A stretch of DNA of 64,000 nucleotides from Telopea speciosissima (Eukaryota; Streptophyta; Magnoliopsida; Proteales; Proteaceae), in assembly GCF_018873765.1 (NCBI RefSeq), contig NC_057916.1:29053501-29117500 (forward strand), read 5' to 3'. Both the position numbers and the translations under genes were made by a program. Positions 50,678-61,207 of this stretch are shown here, piece after piece (the first letter of the stretch is position 1; the number at the start of each line of letters is the position of its first letter). The notes below the pieces were generated by a model. It was not told where the DNA came from, searched no databases, and worked only from the letters and a program-made list of their open reading frames with translations.

Positions 50678-51718
50678 CATAGTTGTCAAGGCGTCGCCTA
50701 GGCACCACCTAGGCGTCAAAGCGGTTTTATTGGGGCCTAGGCGACCTCCGCCTTGTTGCAAGGCACCTTACATTGGTTTTTATTGGTATCGAACCCGGTA
50801 TTGGCCCTTATTTATACCAAATATCATTTATGTAAATGTTTTTTATATTTGGTATTTCATTTACTTAAGATATTATTCATAATTAAGCAAATACCCCCTA
50901 TTTGAATCCAATAAAAATAGTTAAAAAATAAAATTCCAAAAGGATAAAAAATGAACCTCCCCCCAGTTGAAGAACAAAAACTGGATTTTCGACGGTAGGT
51001 CAAATTTTCAACTTTCTAATGCTGGGGTTTTTCTCAAATCTAAAAATTCTATAAATCTTAATATGGTAAAACATTGCTAAAAACCAAAAGTGCGGCAAAA
51101 AAAATATTTTCATTCAGTGCGATTTTGACAGCATTTACGCATACCAAATAAGGTTTGACCGGAACATAACTTCTTCAATATAAATCAGATTTAAGAAATT
51201 TTGGATTTGTTGGAAAGCTGGTTTTGTGCTCTACCTATTACTAAAAGTTTCATGAAAAAATAAAATCATCTCACTAGTCAAACTTCTTAGAGAATAAGAA
51301 CATTTCTCTAAATCGAGAACAATTTAATTACTTATAGATAAGATCATATTTTCTAAGAACAGTATAAACCAAATGTGAGACTAGTATAAACCAAATGTAT
51401 GTTTGATTGTTTCAAACTTCCAATAGCTTACTTCTTCAGTTCTGTTGTCTTTTAGTTCTATGTTGATTTTTTATGACTTGATGTGGGTTAATATTGATTT
51501 TTGATGACTTGATGTGACTTCATGTGGCTTAATATTGATTTTTTATTATATAAGGTATATTGTAGCATACTAAATAATGTTAGAAAAGAAGGAAATAAAA
51601 AAAATAACACTTGGGAGTGCCTTGGTCGCCTAGGTGACGCCTAGGCGGGCACCTTGTCGCCTAAGCGCTTAGACACCCCTCCAACGCCTTGGGTCGATTC
51701 GCCGCCTTGACAACTATG
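50678..51718. mobile_element. hAT-like non-autonomous element, 1041 bp, in the copia element
   Basis: GTTAGGAC flanks both sides (50670-50677, 51719-51726). The ends CATAGTTGTCAAGGCG are perfect inverted repeats for 16 bp. Next to each end are several CGCCTAGGCG-type palindromes. The AT-rich middle has no transposase frame. Confidence 0.9.
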
Positions 51719-51853
51719 GTTAGGACATTATCATCCATCTAACGACTCTCAGCAAAGTGTGTAGATTCAAAGAAAGTCACATCCTTACTGAAAAAATATT
51801 GACAAGTAATGGAATCATAATATCTATAACCTTTTTGAATGCTAGCATAGCCT

Positions 51854-52866
51854 AGAACGAAGACAGAGTATATGCTGTGTAACTTTAGTGACATCGAGAA
51901 CTGGCGAGATCTCGCCGAGTTTCTCGGTTTTTGGAAAAATCGAGAAGAGATTGCATGCGAGTCTCAAAAGTGCAATATCTCGACGATGCCGAGATCTCGG
52001 ATCTCGGTTTCGACCCTTTTTTTACCCCACCTACCACTTAAATACCTTACCTAACTTGCCAAAACTCGACATATCTCGGCGAGATCTCGAATCTCAGGTT
52101 GACCCAAAGTTGAGGCTTCGAGTTGGGAAAAAAAAATGCACCAACTCGACGAGATCTCGACTCGTCTCGGTTTTTCCAAGAGCCGAGTTGGTACCGAGAC
52201 CCGAGTTTTAGTACCTTGATTAGGACAGAAAATTGAGATGGTGAAAATTGATGAGGGAGATTCTGCAAAGTGATTATTTTAGGTATTTAGGCTCAATCAT
52301 AAATAAAGGTGATATAGAAGATGATGTTTCACAGAGAATTAAAATAGGATGGATGAAGTGGAGAGGTGTGTTTGGAGTGTTGTGTGATCGACATATTCCT
52401 TTAATGCTAAAGAAAAAATTTATAGGACAGTCATGGGCTATGATGTATGGTGTAGACTGTTGGACAATTAAGAAGCGTCATATAGATAAATTAAGTGTAG
52501 CGAAGACGAGGATGTTGAGATGGATGTGTGGCAAAACTAGGAAGGATAAGATAAGGAATGACCATATTAGAGCAGATTTGGGTGTAGTCCCAATATGTGC
52601 TAAGCTACAAGAAAGTCATTTGAGGTGGCATGGCCATATCCAACAAAGGCCTTGGGATGCTCCAGTAGGATGGAGTGACTTCATTCAGATTGAAGAAACT
52701 AAAAGAGCTAGGGGCAAACTTAAAATACACTACGAGAAATAGCGAGGAAAGATACGCATAACTTAGGCCTTGCATCAAGTATGACCTTGAATAGAGCAGA
52801 TTGGACGGCAAGGACCCATTTAGCCGACCCCATTTAGTGGGACAAGGCTGAGTTGTTGTTGTTGTA
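51854..52866 (+). mobile_element. RTE-clade LINE fragment inside the copia element
   Basis: It begins AGAACGAAGACAGAGTATAT (the end of the RT domain, RTKTEYM...CNFS), is interrupted by a hAT-like MITE, and resumes with the C-terminal block FRYLGSIINKGDIEDDVSQR, MLRWMCGKTRKDKIRNDH and LRWHGHIQQRP (52248-52740). It ends in GGACAAGGCTGAG and GTTGTTGTTGT, directly beside the copia 5' LTR. Its orientation is opposite to the copia element. Confidence 0.85.
51892..52218. mobile_element. hAT-like MITE nested in the RTE LINE
   Basis: It splits the LINE coding sequence between CTTTAGTGA and TTAGGACAG. The right end read in reverse starts CAAGGTACTAAAACTCGG, like other CA(A/T)GG elements here; the left end is CATCGAGAACTGG. 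CGAGATCTCG palindromes are repeated near both ends. Flanking octamers do not match well, so the exact ends are uncertain. Confidence 0.55.
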
Positions 52867-53760
52867 CAATGTAAGTACATCAGAATTTGAATAATCAAAT
52901 AACAGAGCCACAGAGGAAGAAAGGAGAGGGACGAAGACTGATAGATCAGAATAATCTACCACCAGCCAGCACAATTATTTTTATCAGATTAAGATTACTA
53001 TCAGAAAAGAAACACAACTCTTATCTTAGGTAGCAAATCCTAATCACAACAGGAAACAATACCTAGTTACAACAGGAAACTATAACGAACTTAGACCAAA
53101 AAACACACCATCCATCCCACGGTATAGAGGTCTATGGCTCCGATACATACTCTAACAACAGCAATTCATTCTCCCATTGTGTAATAATCTCATCATTAAA
53201 TGGACACAACTATAACTGAGATTCAAGAGAGGCTGAGACAAGTCAACATTAAAGGAAGCTCCAGATCTGTTAGAACCCTTCAATAACCATATTAACCCAA
53301 CCTAATGATACTGACAGAAGAATAGGGTAACTCAAATCAAAGTAACAATACTTTCCATACCCTTATCTGAAGAATAGTGAAACTTCATGTTATTTTCCAG
53401 AAGACACTATACATTAATGTTTCATGTTCTTTTCTATATTAATGCCCAACCATTTTTTTCCATGATAGCTTCCAAAACTCTGTAGATTCTTGGAGACTTC
53501 TTGATTCTATTTTCTTTATACATGTCTGTTTGACTAAGTGAAAATCTATGGCAGATGGCGACCAAAATAGAACACCAAGAATCTATACTTACATATTGCA
53601 TATTTCATATTTCATAAATGGACTAGAACACCAGAACCTGACAAGTCCATTATGTGGGAGTATGAAAATCAATGAAGCTTCCCATTCGATATAAAGCCAA
53701 AGGGAACCAGAATTGCTATATTCATCCCTCATAGAGACATTCAATTCAAGGAAGGAAGCA

Positions 53761-53971
53761 ATGAGAAGTTGAAAAAAGAATGTAGTGGAAACCGAAAGAA
53801 TAAAGAGCTTAAATGATGCACATCAGACACAAGGATTCAGCTATACTCAACCCCCCCCCCCCCCCAACAAAAATATTCAGGAGGTCATGAGAAGTTGAAA
53901 AAAGAATGTGGCAGAAACCAAAAGAATAAAGAGATTACTGATGCACATCAGACACAAGAATTCAGCTATAT
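53761..53971. repeat. Two direct repeats of about 85 bp around a C-run
   Basis: Units 53761-53845 and 53887-53971 both start ATGAGAAGTTGAAAAAAGAA and end ACAAG(G/A)ATTCAGCTAT. Between them is a run of about 15 C. Farther on, GGAATTCATTAGGGGAGGTA and AAAATAAATAGGGAAGGTA are a second, weaker pair. The remaining 53163-54415 has no recognised gene. Confidence 0.7.
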
Positions 53972-56249
53972 CATAGACCATTTCCTTTGGGTATAGGAAT
54001 TCATTAGGGGAGGTAATTCTTGACATGCCACAGCTATATCCTATTCTATTTATTTTGGGCATAGAAAATAAATAGGGAAGGTAATTCATGCCATTTAATT
54101 GTTCTCTTACTCACCTGCTCAAGAACAATGTGAACTAGTCATATGATTTATTCTGAAGTCTCTATACTTACCTTCTCTATCAATCGGAAGTTGGATTGTT
54201 TTCAGATTATGTTACCCCAGAAGGGTCATAGTTAGTAGTTATAATTACTGTGTTTGAACTTCAGAAATTCAATCGAAATAATGGAGGTAATTTACCACAA
54301 TTAATTCTGTTGTTTATAGCTATTTTGCTACTGCTGTTTCTGTTTCTTTTCCTGCTGTTATTTAACTGATCCGATTCTTGAGTGGACTACTTTCTTCTAC
54401 CTGATTATGCAAACTGAGAACTGATTCTTCTGAGATGGGACCCACATAAATTTATAGAAATACAGATGGCTTGGAAATGTTTCTATTGCTGAGCTCTCGG
54501 GGTTGGAGCTTTCTTTTATTTCAGAATTTTCGTTGCACTATTTCATCCTTTATTGATCATGCTAATTGGTCTTTTCCTCCAGTTTCATCGCTTTTTTTTT
54601 CAGAATATTTTTGCATTTACTGCTGAGATTCCCCTTACCACGTTGCTAGAGGAAGATAAGCGTATTTGGAAGTTCTCTCAATCTGGGAAATTTTCTGTTA
54701 AATCAACCTGGAATGGGATTCGGAACAAAGCCTTGAAGCCTCCATGGTTTCTCATAAAAAGGGCTCCTCTAGCCTCAAGATGTAACTTGTGCTTGCGGGC
54801 ACCTGAAACCTTAAATGATATTTTTTTGGAGTGCACCAATTCAAGGAAGGTTTGGCAGCTTTTCTCAGACATTTTAAAGTTGCTTGGCCTAACTTTGTTT
54901 GTATCAATAAGTTTCTTACCTGTAGGAATAGGAAATCGGTAGTGGTGCTTCTTAGATGGATTTGGCTATCACGCTTTGTATTGATTCCTATGTATATATG
55001 AGCTGAAAGGAATTTGAGAAGATTTGAAGAAAAATGTAGGGACTCAAGAGCGGTCACGGAAGCTATAGAGCATGATATTCGAGATGCTAGTTCTTTGATG
55101 TCTTGCAAAATTAGTTCGGCAGATGACTTTGTAATCTCAAGGCAAGTGGGAACAAATTTCTCTTCTCCACCTCCTGTAAGAACTTTGGAAGTTAAATGGT
55201 GTAAACCAGATTTAGAGTGGTTAGGTTACCCAGGACATGCGGGTGCAGGAGGAATTTTTAGGAATTCAAATGGCACCTCTGAGTGGAGTTTTTCTCATTA
55301 TCCGGGTGCTCAAAAAAATTTTGTCGCTGAATTTTCAGCCCTATTTATCAGTTTAAAGTTGGAAAATAATAACGGCTTTTCTCATTTGTGGATTGAATGT
55401 GACTACAGTGCAATGCTTATATATTTCCAAATCAGTCCCCAATACTTAGTTTTTTTTCAACAGCAATGATTATATTGTAAGCAGTTCCTTTCCTCTATAT
55501 CATGGAAAATCACCCATTGATACAAGAAAGTAAATATAGTGGCAGACTCTTTACCAAAGAAAAGTGTTGAATTACAAGATTCTTTCAATTGGTCCACTCA
55601 TCCTCCTTGTGTGCAAAATGATATTATCAGGGATTTTGAAGAGAGATCTAGGTTTCGGTTTGAGTCTTTAATGTAGTTTTAGATTGGCAAGAGATCAACT
55701 AGAAGCCAATAACCAGGATCTGCTATGAACTAGGTAATTCGGCTAGGTCAAAATAAGTGAAAATTGTGAAACTAGGGTTAGGGTTTGATGGGACCTAGAG
55801 TGTGATGGAAGGATTAGGTCAAGTTGATGTATGGGAGTCTATCAGTGTAGGTTACGTTAAGTTTTAATGGTGGAAAGTGTGTTGGAATGAATTGGCAAAG
55901 GGTTAAGTTTAGGGTTTTGGGTTTTTTAAAAGACAAAGAAGATGGAATCTAGGGTTTAGAGTGGTCAAAAGTGGACCAAACTTGGATCGAGTTTCCCAAT
56001 AGGTGAGGGGAGAATTCGATCCAAATATGGAAGGGTTTTGACAGCTGGTTAGGTATGGACGGATTTAGGTGATGCAGCTCCAAGTAGGAAGAAGAAGAAG
56101 AAGAAGAAGTCCTAAACTTAGGGCTTAAGTAGGGAGCCATAGGTTAGGTTTTTGCTTGCATTTTCCATACTTAGTTTATTTTCTGTTTTTTAAATTGAAC
56201 CGGTTTAAATTGGTTGCATCCAATTGGTTCAGTTGGTCTGATTTAAGTA

Positions 56250-56682
56250 GGGCTGTAAATGGATAACCGAAAATCCGAATTCGATCCGCATCCGTATCAG
56301 TTTAGGGGCATTCGCATTCGATTAGAGATATCTGGAAAAAAATCCGAATACTCCGATAAAAATCCGAATCCAAATACTTAAATATAAAAAATTAAGTAAA
56401 TAACAATCTTGAGGGTTTTTTAAGATTCAACAGGTTCTAGAATATGAAGAAAAGAGAATCATGATCTAAAACTATGGATTGAGAGTAAATTGTATCCACT
56501 AGGGGGAGGAAGGTTCGGGTTACACAAGGCAGAGGTGTAAACGAATGGTCGAAAATCCGAATTTGATCCGCATCCAAATCCATCCGAATCCGTTTACAGG
56601 TATCCGTATTCGACCAGGAAATATCCGAATCCGATTACATCTGATCCGTATCGGAGCCGAATCCGATCCGTTTACAGGCATA
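56250..56682. mobile_element. Mutator-like MITE rich in ATCCGAAT motifs
   Basis: GATTTAAGTA flanks both sides (56240-56249, 56683-56692). The ends GGGCTGTAAATGGAT and, reversed, ATGCCTGTAAACGGAT are inverted copies. The body repeats ATCCG/CGGAT motifs, and a second GTGTAAACGAATGG end at about 56535 hints at a nested or duplicated unit. Confidence 0.7.
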
Positions 56683-57044
56683 GATTTAAGTAAAGTGCGG
56701 TCTTGGAAAAAATTAAAAACAGAAGGGGGAATTTAGGTTTGGGTGTATGGAAGGTTAAAAGAAGAATGGTAGGGGTTGGGTATGATTTAAACTTACTTTA
56801 GTTGCAGATTTTTCTTGGCAGCAGCTTGCTTGATTGTAAAACTTGAATAAAAATCAAAATGTGAACTAAAACTTGAATGAAATCTTCAAAGAATTACCCG
56901 GGCTTCAAACTGCAAGGTGTCGATTGGATCAAACACCAATCCCACCAGCCTTGATCAAACACAAGACAAGCTTCAAGAAGAAGAAGAGCAGCAAAAAGCT
57001 TTTCATAATCAAAATTCGTGTCCAATACTTGCCCCCCTTACAAC

Positions 57045-57789
57045 CATAGTTGTCATGGTGTCGCCATGGCGTCATATCGCTGGAGAAGTGGGCATATCGA
57101 CCACCGATATGGATGATGTAAGAATATCGACCGATATGGCCTCCATGTCGTCACCATGGCGCCGCCATGGATGCCATAACACGACATATGGCCATATCGG
57201 GCGACATGGTTGTTTCAAATTATAAAACTTGATTTTTTAACAATAAATTTTTTTAACCATTTTTTATTTTAATGATTTTTCCTTGACACAAAAAAAATTA
57301 AAAAAAATCAAACAGAAAACACTATACACTATTGACTAATACACAATCACATATTCACATCACCAAATTTTTTTTTTTATTTAGATGGGTTGTTTATTAG
57401 CTTTATTCATTCAATATAAATTACGTTCTTGTAATTGTTTTTTTGTTTTGTTAATTTTGTAGTCACTTTTATATAAATAATATCGCAACTCTCATGATTT
57501 TTCAACTTCATCATCAGCAAGACTATTGCTATCAATTATTTGATAATCCTTGATTTCATATACACTAATGGATATTACACTTTCATGAATTAAACCATAG
57601 TAGATTAGTAGTACATTTTCATGTTAATTTTTTATGTTATAGGGTATATATTATACTATACTAAATGACATTAAAAATAGAGAAAATAAAAAATAAAACA
57701 TGGTCGGTTGCCATGGCGGACGACATGTCGATATATCGACATGATACCCCTCCACCGACTTGGATCACCGTAACGACGTGACAACTATG
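57045..57789. mobile_element. hAT-like non-autonomous element, 745 bp, CATAGTTGTC family
   Basis: CTTACAAC flanks both sides (57037-57044, 57790-57797). CATAGTTGTCATGG and, reversed, CATAGTTGTCACG are inverted ends. Subterminal motifs at both ends are GCCATGGC and ATATCGAC, in place of the CCTAGG motifs of its relative at 50678. No coding frame. Confidence 0.88.
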
Positions 57790-58465
57790 CTTACAACCTA
57801 ATATAAAAGACTCAAAAATAGACTCCTACATTAAAAAGGAAAAGATTAACCCTATCCTTAACCTATTATGTAACTTAAACTGACTAAGAAACTAAAATAG
57901 ATTCTAAACAAAGTCCTAGTCCAGCACTCCAGCTCCACTAAACACTTAAAAAAAAACTACTAAAATCACTTAAATTGAACTATCGGTTGAACCGGTTCAA
58001 TTTATGAACAAAAACACCAAAATAAAACTAAGTATGGAACTAAAACAACTAATCCCGTATGCAACCCTATTACCGATACTTTAGGTCCATAAAAGTGACC
58101 TATTACATAGAAAACCCATGGGACCAAAGGCCCAACATGTATAGAACCCTACCCTAGACTTATTCCTAATAAAACAAACCTATTTCAGTGATGAATCTGC
58201 ATCACCCTTGATATCTTCAATCCAGGCTGTGTGCTAGATTGCTTCTTTTTGACTTGATGACTCATTGACTCTGCTGATGGCCATGCCGAAGGTGGATCCT
58301 TGAGTCTTTTTTGGTTGTCTTGTGCTCTGCTAAGGTGGAGTCACAAGACAACTCTGTATTTTCTCCGTCTGGGAATGCCTGGACATTAAATCCTGTACAT
58401 CTTTTTTGATATTAATATACTTTTGCGACCTTTAGCAAAAAAAAAAAAAGAGTACTGATTCTTCT

Positions 58466-59026
58466 CTGTTCATGCAACTAAGTTGGGTTCTTTATATGTT
58501 TGGTAGTTCGTTATAAATGTCTAAGGCATTGAACTATTTTAATTATTGGATAACCAGATGTTCATCCATTACTTCTATAACATAGTTTCCATCAAGCAAA
58601 ACCTATTCCTCAATAAAAGATTGCCCACCACATCACAAGAACCATTGCCTATTTCTTTCTTTATCCAAAAAAGCTGATGTAAAGAAAGTTCACAACAGAA
58701 TCATTGTAGATTTAAAATATTAAGGCAACAACCTAGGGTCAGTTCATTAAATCTCCAAATTGCAGCACCTACACCTAGCCGAATACTTGTAGCTATCGGA
58801 GTCAGTCCATTTCTCACCTGGCAGAATACTTGTACCTCTCTCTAACTGATTGACTCTAGTCTGTAGAGAACTGTTGGATACCTTATCCGACATCAGTTAG
58901 TACTTTACCCAACATCAGTTAGTACTCTATTTCCTTTTGCTAGTGCATCATATCCATAAGCTCTACACCGCATGCCAGGACAGCTCAAAACAAAGGTCCT
59001 AGCAGGACTCCAAACACTTGGTATGA
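58466..59026. other. Intergenic, no feature recognised
   Basis: A short direct repeat (ACATCAGTTAGTACT, at about 58889 and 58911) is present. No coding exon or transposon end was recognised. Confidence 0.4.
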
Positions 59027-59058
59027 CCCTCCTTATCAAATGCGTATGATGTTCCAAA

Positions 59059-59234
59059 CATGGAACTAAACCTCGATCGAAACTGACCGAAATCTCCGAG
59101 TTGAATCGGTTTCGGGACTGGCCGAAATGAAACCCAGGGTTGAAACCCAGTGTCGAAACCTCGAAACGAGATCCAGCACGTCTCGGTTTCAGGCATGACC
59201 TAAACCGGTCTCGACACTGAGATTTAGAACCTTG
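59059..59234. mobile_element. hAT-like MITE between duplicated flanks
   Basis: The octamers GTTCCAAA (59051-59058) and GTTCCAAG (59235-59242) match at 7 of 8. The ends CATGGAACTAAACCTC and, reversed, CAAGGTTCTAAATCTC are inverted copies. CTCGATCGAAAC and GTCTCGACAC motifs lie inside, as in the element at 32545. Confidence 0.75.
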
Positions 59235-59457
59235 GTTCCAAGTTGAACCTCCTTATCAAATGCTTATGATGTTCCAAGTTAATGTCAGCAAAGCAATCTA
59301 GCAACTAACATTTCTATATAGTACACTCCTCCCTCGCCCCCCCCCCCCCCGGCCACCAGGAAAAAAAAAACATATACATGAATTTATGGCAGAGGACCAC
59401 CTACTAATGCATTAAGACTTTATTCATCTTTCACACATCTATCTTTTATTTTCTTAT

Positions 59458-59652
59458 TGTTGGACTATATTGGCCAGAATACAGTGGGGGATATTCTGGA
59501 CTTTTTACTGTTTTATTCTTGTTTCTATTATGTGGGTTTAGTCCCACATTGCTTACTTGTAATTCTGTCCTCTATTCTCCATAATATAAATAAAGAGCTT
59601 GGGGTGATCATTAATCATCCAAGCCTTATTCTCTAATTCATATCTGTTAACA
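59458..59652. mobile_element. Solo LTR, 195 bp
   Basis: It starts TGTTGGAC, ends GTTAACA, and is flanked by CTTAT on both sides (59453-59457, 59653-59657). Inside is GTGGGTTTAGTCCCAC, an inverted motif common in plant LTRs, and a TATAAATAAAG promoter-like stretch. It is probably left by recombination between two LTRs. Orientation is likely plus. Confidence 0.8.
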
Positions 59653-60109
59653 CTTATTTTCATTTAACAAAAGTAAAGGACCAAACATACTTTAATATTC
59701 TCATATTGCCAAACCAGTGGCCTAAGATTTCTACATATTGAGATGCTGGCCACCTGTGGCCACACTTGGTAAACTGGGAAAGTAACTCCAAACAAGACAA
59801 CATTTTCTTTGGCTTACTGACCACCTGCACACACCTATCAGTTTATTTATTTTCTGCCCTTTCTTTAGTTAATAATAACAACAACTCAGGCTAAGTAAAA
59901 TTATTTATCTGAGTGCCAAAGTTAGGTACTGGTACTTCTTGTCTGTTACCCGGACAGAAGAAAGGTTAAAACTCTTCAGTCTTTTTGGGTAAAACAAAGA
60001 ATACAACATGGGTGTAGCAAAGATCACATTTCTTGGATTCTCATTGGCTTGAACAAACTGCCAGACATAATATGGCTCATAGTAATTCCAGTTATCATGC
60101 CCGTGTGTG

Positions 60110-60258
60110 TAACGGTAAGGTTGCTCCATTGTGACCAAGTGGTCACGGGTTTGAGTCTGGAAACAGCCTCTTTGCGAAAGCAGGGGTAAGGCTGCGTATG
60201 TTATGACCTCCCCAGACCCCACAGTGGCGGGAGCCTCGTGCACTGAGTACACCCTTTT
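60110..60258 (+). mobile_element. Au-like SINE downstream of TON2
   Basis: Begins TAACGGTAAGGTTGCTCC inside box A, so about 20 bp of the 5' end is missing, and ends CCTTTT. Target copies ATGCCCGTGTGTG (60097-60109) and ATGCCTGTGTGTG (60259-60271) differ at one base. It is antisense to TON2, about 300 bp beyond its stop. Confidence 0.9.
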
Positions 60259-60554
60259 ATGCCTGTGTGTGATTAAATATGCCAAATCACATCTTAAGAA
60301 GATACTTTTGAACACGGTGGACTCTAGATGAAAAACCAGTGAGACCGACAAACCATCTTTTGCAGAGATTACTCTCTATTTAAATACCAATATCTGGTCC
60401 TACACAGTATACACTCATAATCATGGGATAACAAAGATACCAAATAATTTGAGAAATGAAGTCTTGGAAAACATCAACTGTCAAGAAAAGTAGCAAGGAG
60501 CAACACTGAACATCAATATCCAACAGTGCAAGGAACCCACTTACCTAGTTGGAC

Positions 60555-61207
60555 TCAGAAAGGAGCTTCAAGTGACGACTCATCCCAAACTTCTGCACTT
60601 CCATTGGAGGCATCCTCACCATCTTCTTCCATTGAAAGCCTTATATATTCTCTATGGGCAAAGCGGTCCCACTCTGTCAAAGTTGGATCCTCACGTTCCT
60701 GTGGGCAACAAAACCAAACTTCGGAGGTCATTAAAACTGAGCTACTAATATCCCACTGCTCACACAACTACTGATTCTCCTCAGATTTTGATCACACAAT
60801 GCATGGTAATAAATGAAACATTGCACACACCTGACGAATAAGAAATGGATCACGAGTTTCAAAGGCCATGAACTTATTAAGATTGAAAAGGATGTTGAAA
60901 ACGTTTCCAGAAAGTTTGCAGCCCTTTAAGTCACGCAATGTAAAATAACTCTCATTCTGCAAGCAAAAAAAGTGTTTGTAATGGACTCACCTCTATCTAA
61001 AGCAAAAGAAAGGAAGACCCAAAACAACCAGGTAAGAAACAAAATGCAACCTCTGGCCCAATCATGTCGACCATTTGGCACAAAATATCCTCAAAAAGCA
61101 CAGGTTCTTGGGCCATACATTCCATCCGATGCAACTGTTCCTCATAAAAGAACTGCATTTCATTGGGAGTGAGAACTCCATTCCCATCCAAATCTATACA
61201 CTTGAAC
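60555..61207 (-). CDS. TON2: TON2/FASS, PP2A regulatory subunit B''-type, last three coding exons
   Basis: TON2 targets protein phosphatase 2A to the cortical microtubule machinery and is needed for the preprophase band and cell shape in plants. Minus-strand exons 61207-61051, 60956-60831 and 60698-60555 join in frame (GT-AG), giving the last 141 residues. They encode [16 protein letters not shown], an EF-hand loop (D-x-D-x-N-G), then [51 protein letters not shown], and the end [19 protein letters not shown]...EAPF. The first base of the 61207 exon completes a codon from an upstream exon, expected to be the W of the family motif YWFKC. That exon is not found up to 64000, so the next intron is longer than 2.8 kb and holds RTE LINE fragments. 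The reading frame is intact. Confidence 0.92.

Larger units (their letters stand above)
48016..53157 (-). mobile_element. Ty1-copia retrotransposon, both LTRs, gag and protease lost
   Basis: The LTRs are 48016-48368 (3') and 52870-53157 (5'), both TG...CA on the plus strand, and the whole is flanked by ACAGC (48011-48015 and 53158-53162). A polypurine tract, CTTGAGGGGGAG on the minus strand, abuts the 3' LTR. Minus-strand remains, in order, are the integrase end (QKGYRYYDS, KDVTFFEST; 51853-51727), reverse transcriptase (KELVRCRRAYTVKYHPDGS, YMEQPFGYVAQEE, VVYVDD; 50300-49745), MARKHFQINDLGVLIYFLGI (49265 down) and RNase H (GYSDVDWAGAAN, GGNLVSWRSKKP; about 48860-48720). Stops break every part. 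Gag, protease and most of integrase are gone and an RTE LINE fragment occupies that interval. Confidence 0.9.
54432..58449 (+). mobile_element. 5'-truncated L1 LINE, split by about 2.5 kb of insertions
   Basis: GAGAACTGATTCTTCT (54416-54431) and GAGTACTGATTCTTCT (58450-58465) are target-site copies, 15 of 16 identical, and the element ends in a poly(A) run at 58437-58449. The left part encodes the zinc-binding domain (DKRIWKFSQSGKFSVKSTW; RCNLCLRAPETLNDIFLEC) and an RNase H-like domain (HAGAGGIFRNSNG, AEFSALFISLKLE, WIECDYSA), ending at a stop near 55674. The first RNase H strand with its catalytic aspartate is missing. The 3' UTR resumes by about 58220. The middle, 55690-58215, is younger insertion. 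Confidence 0.85.
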
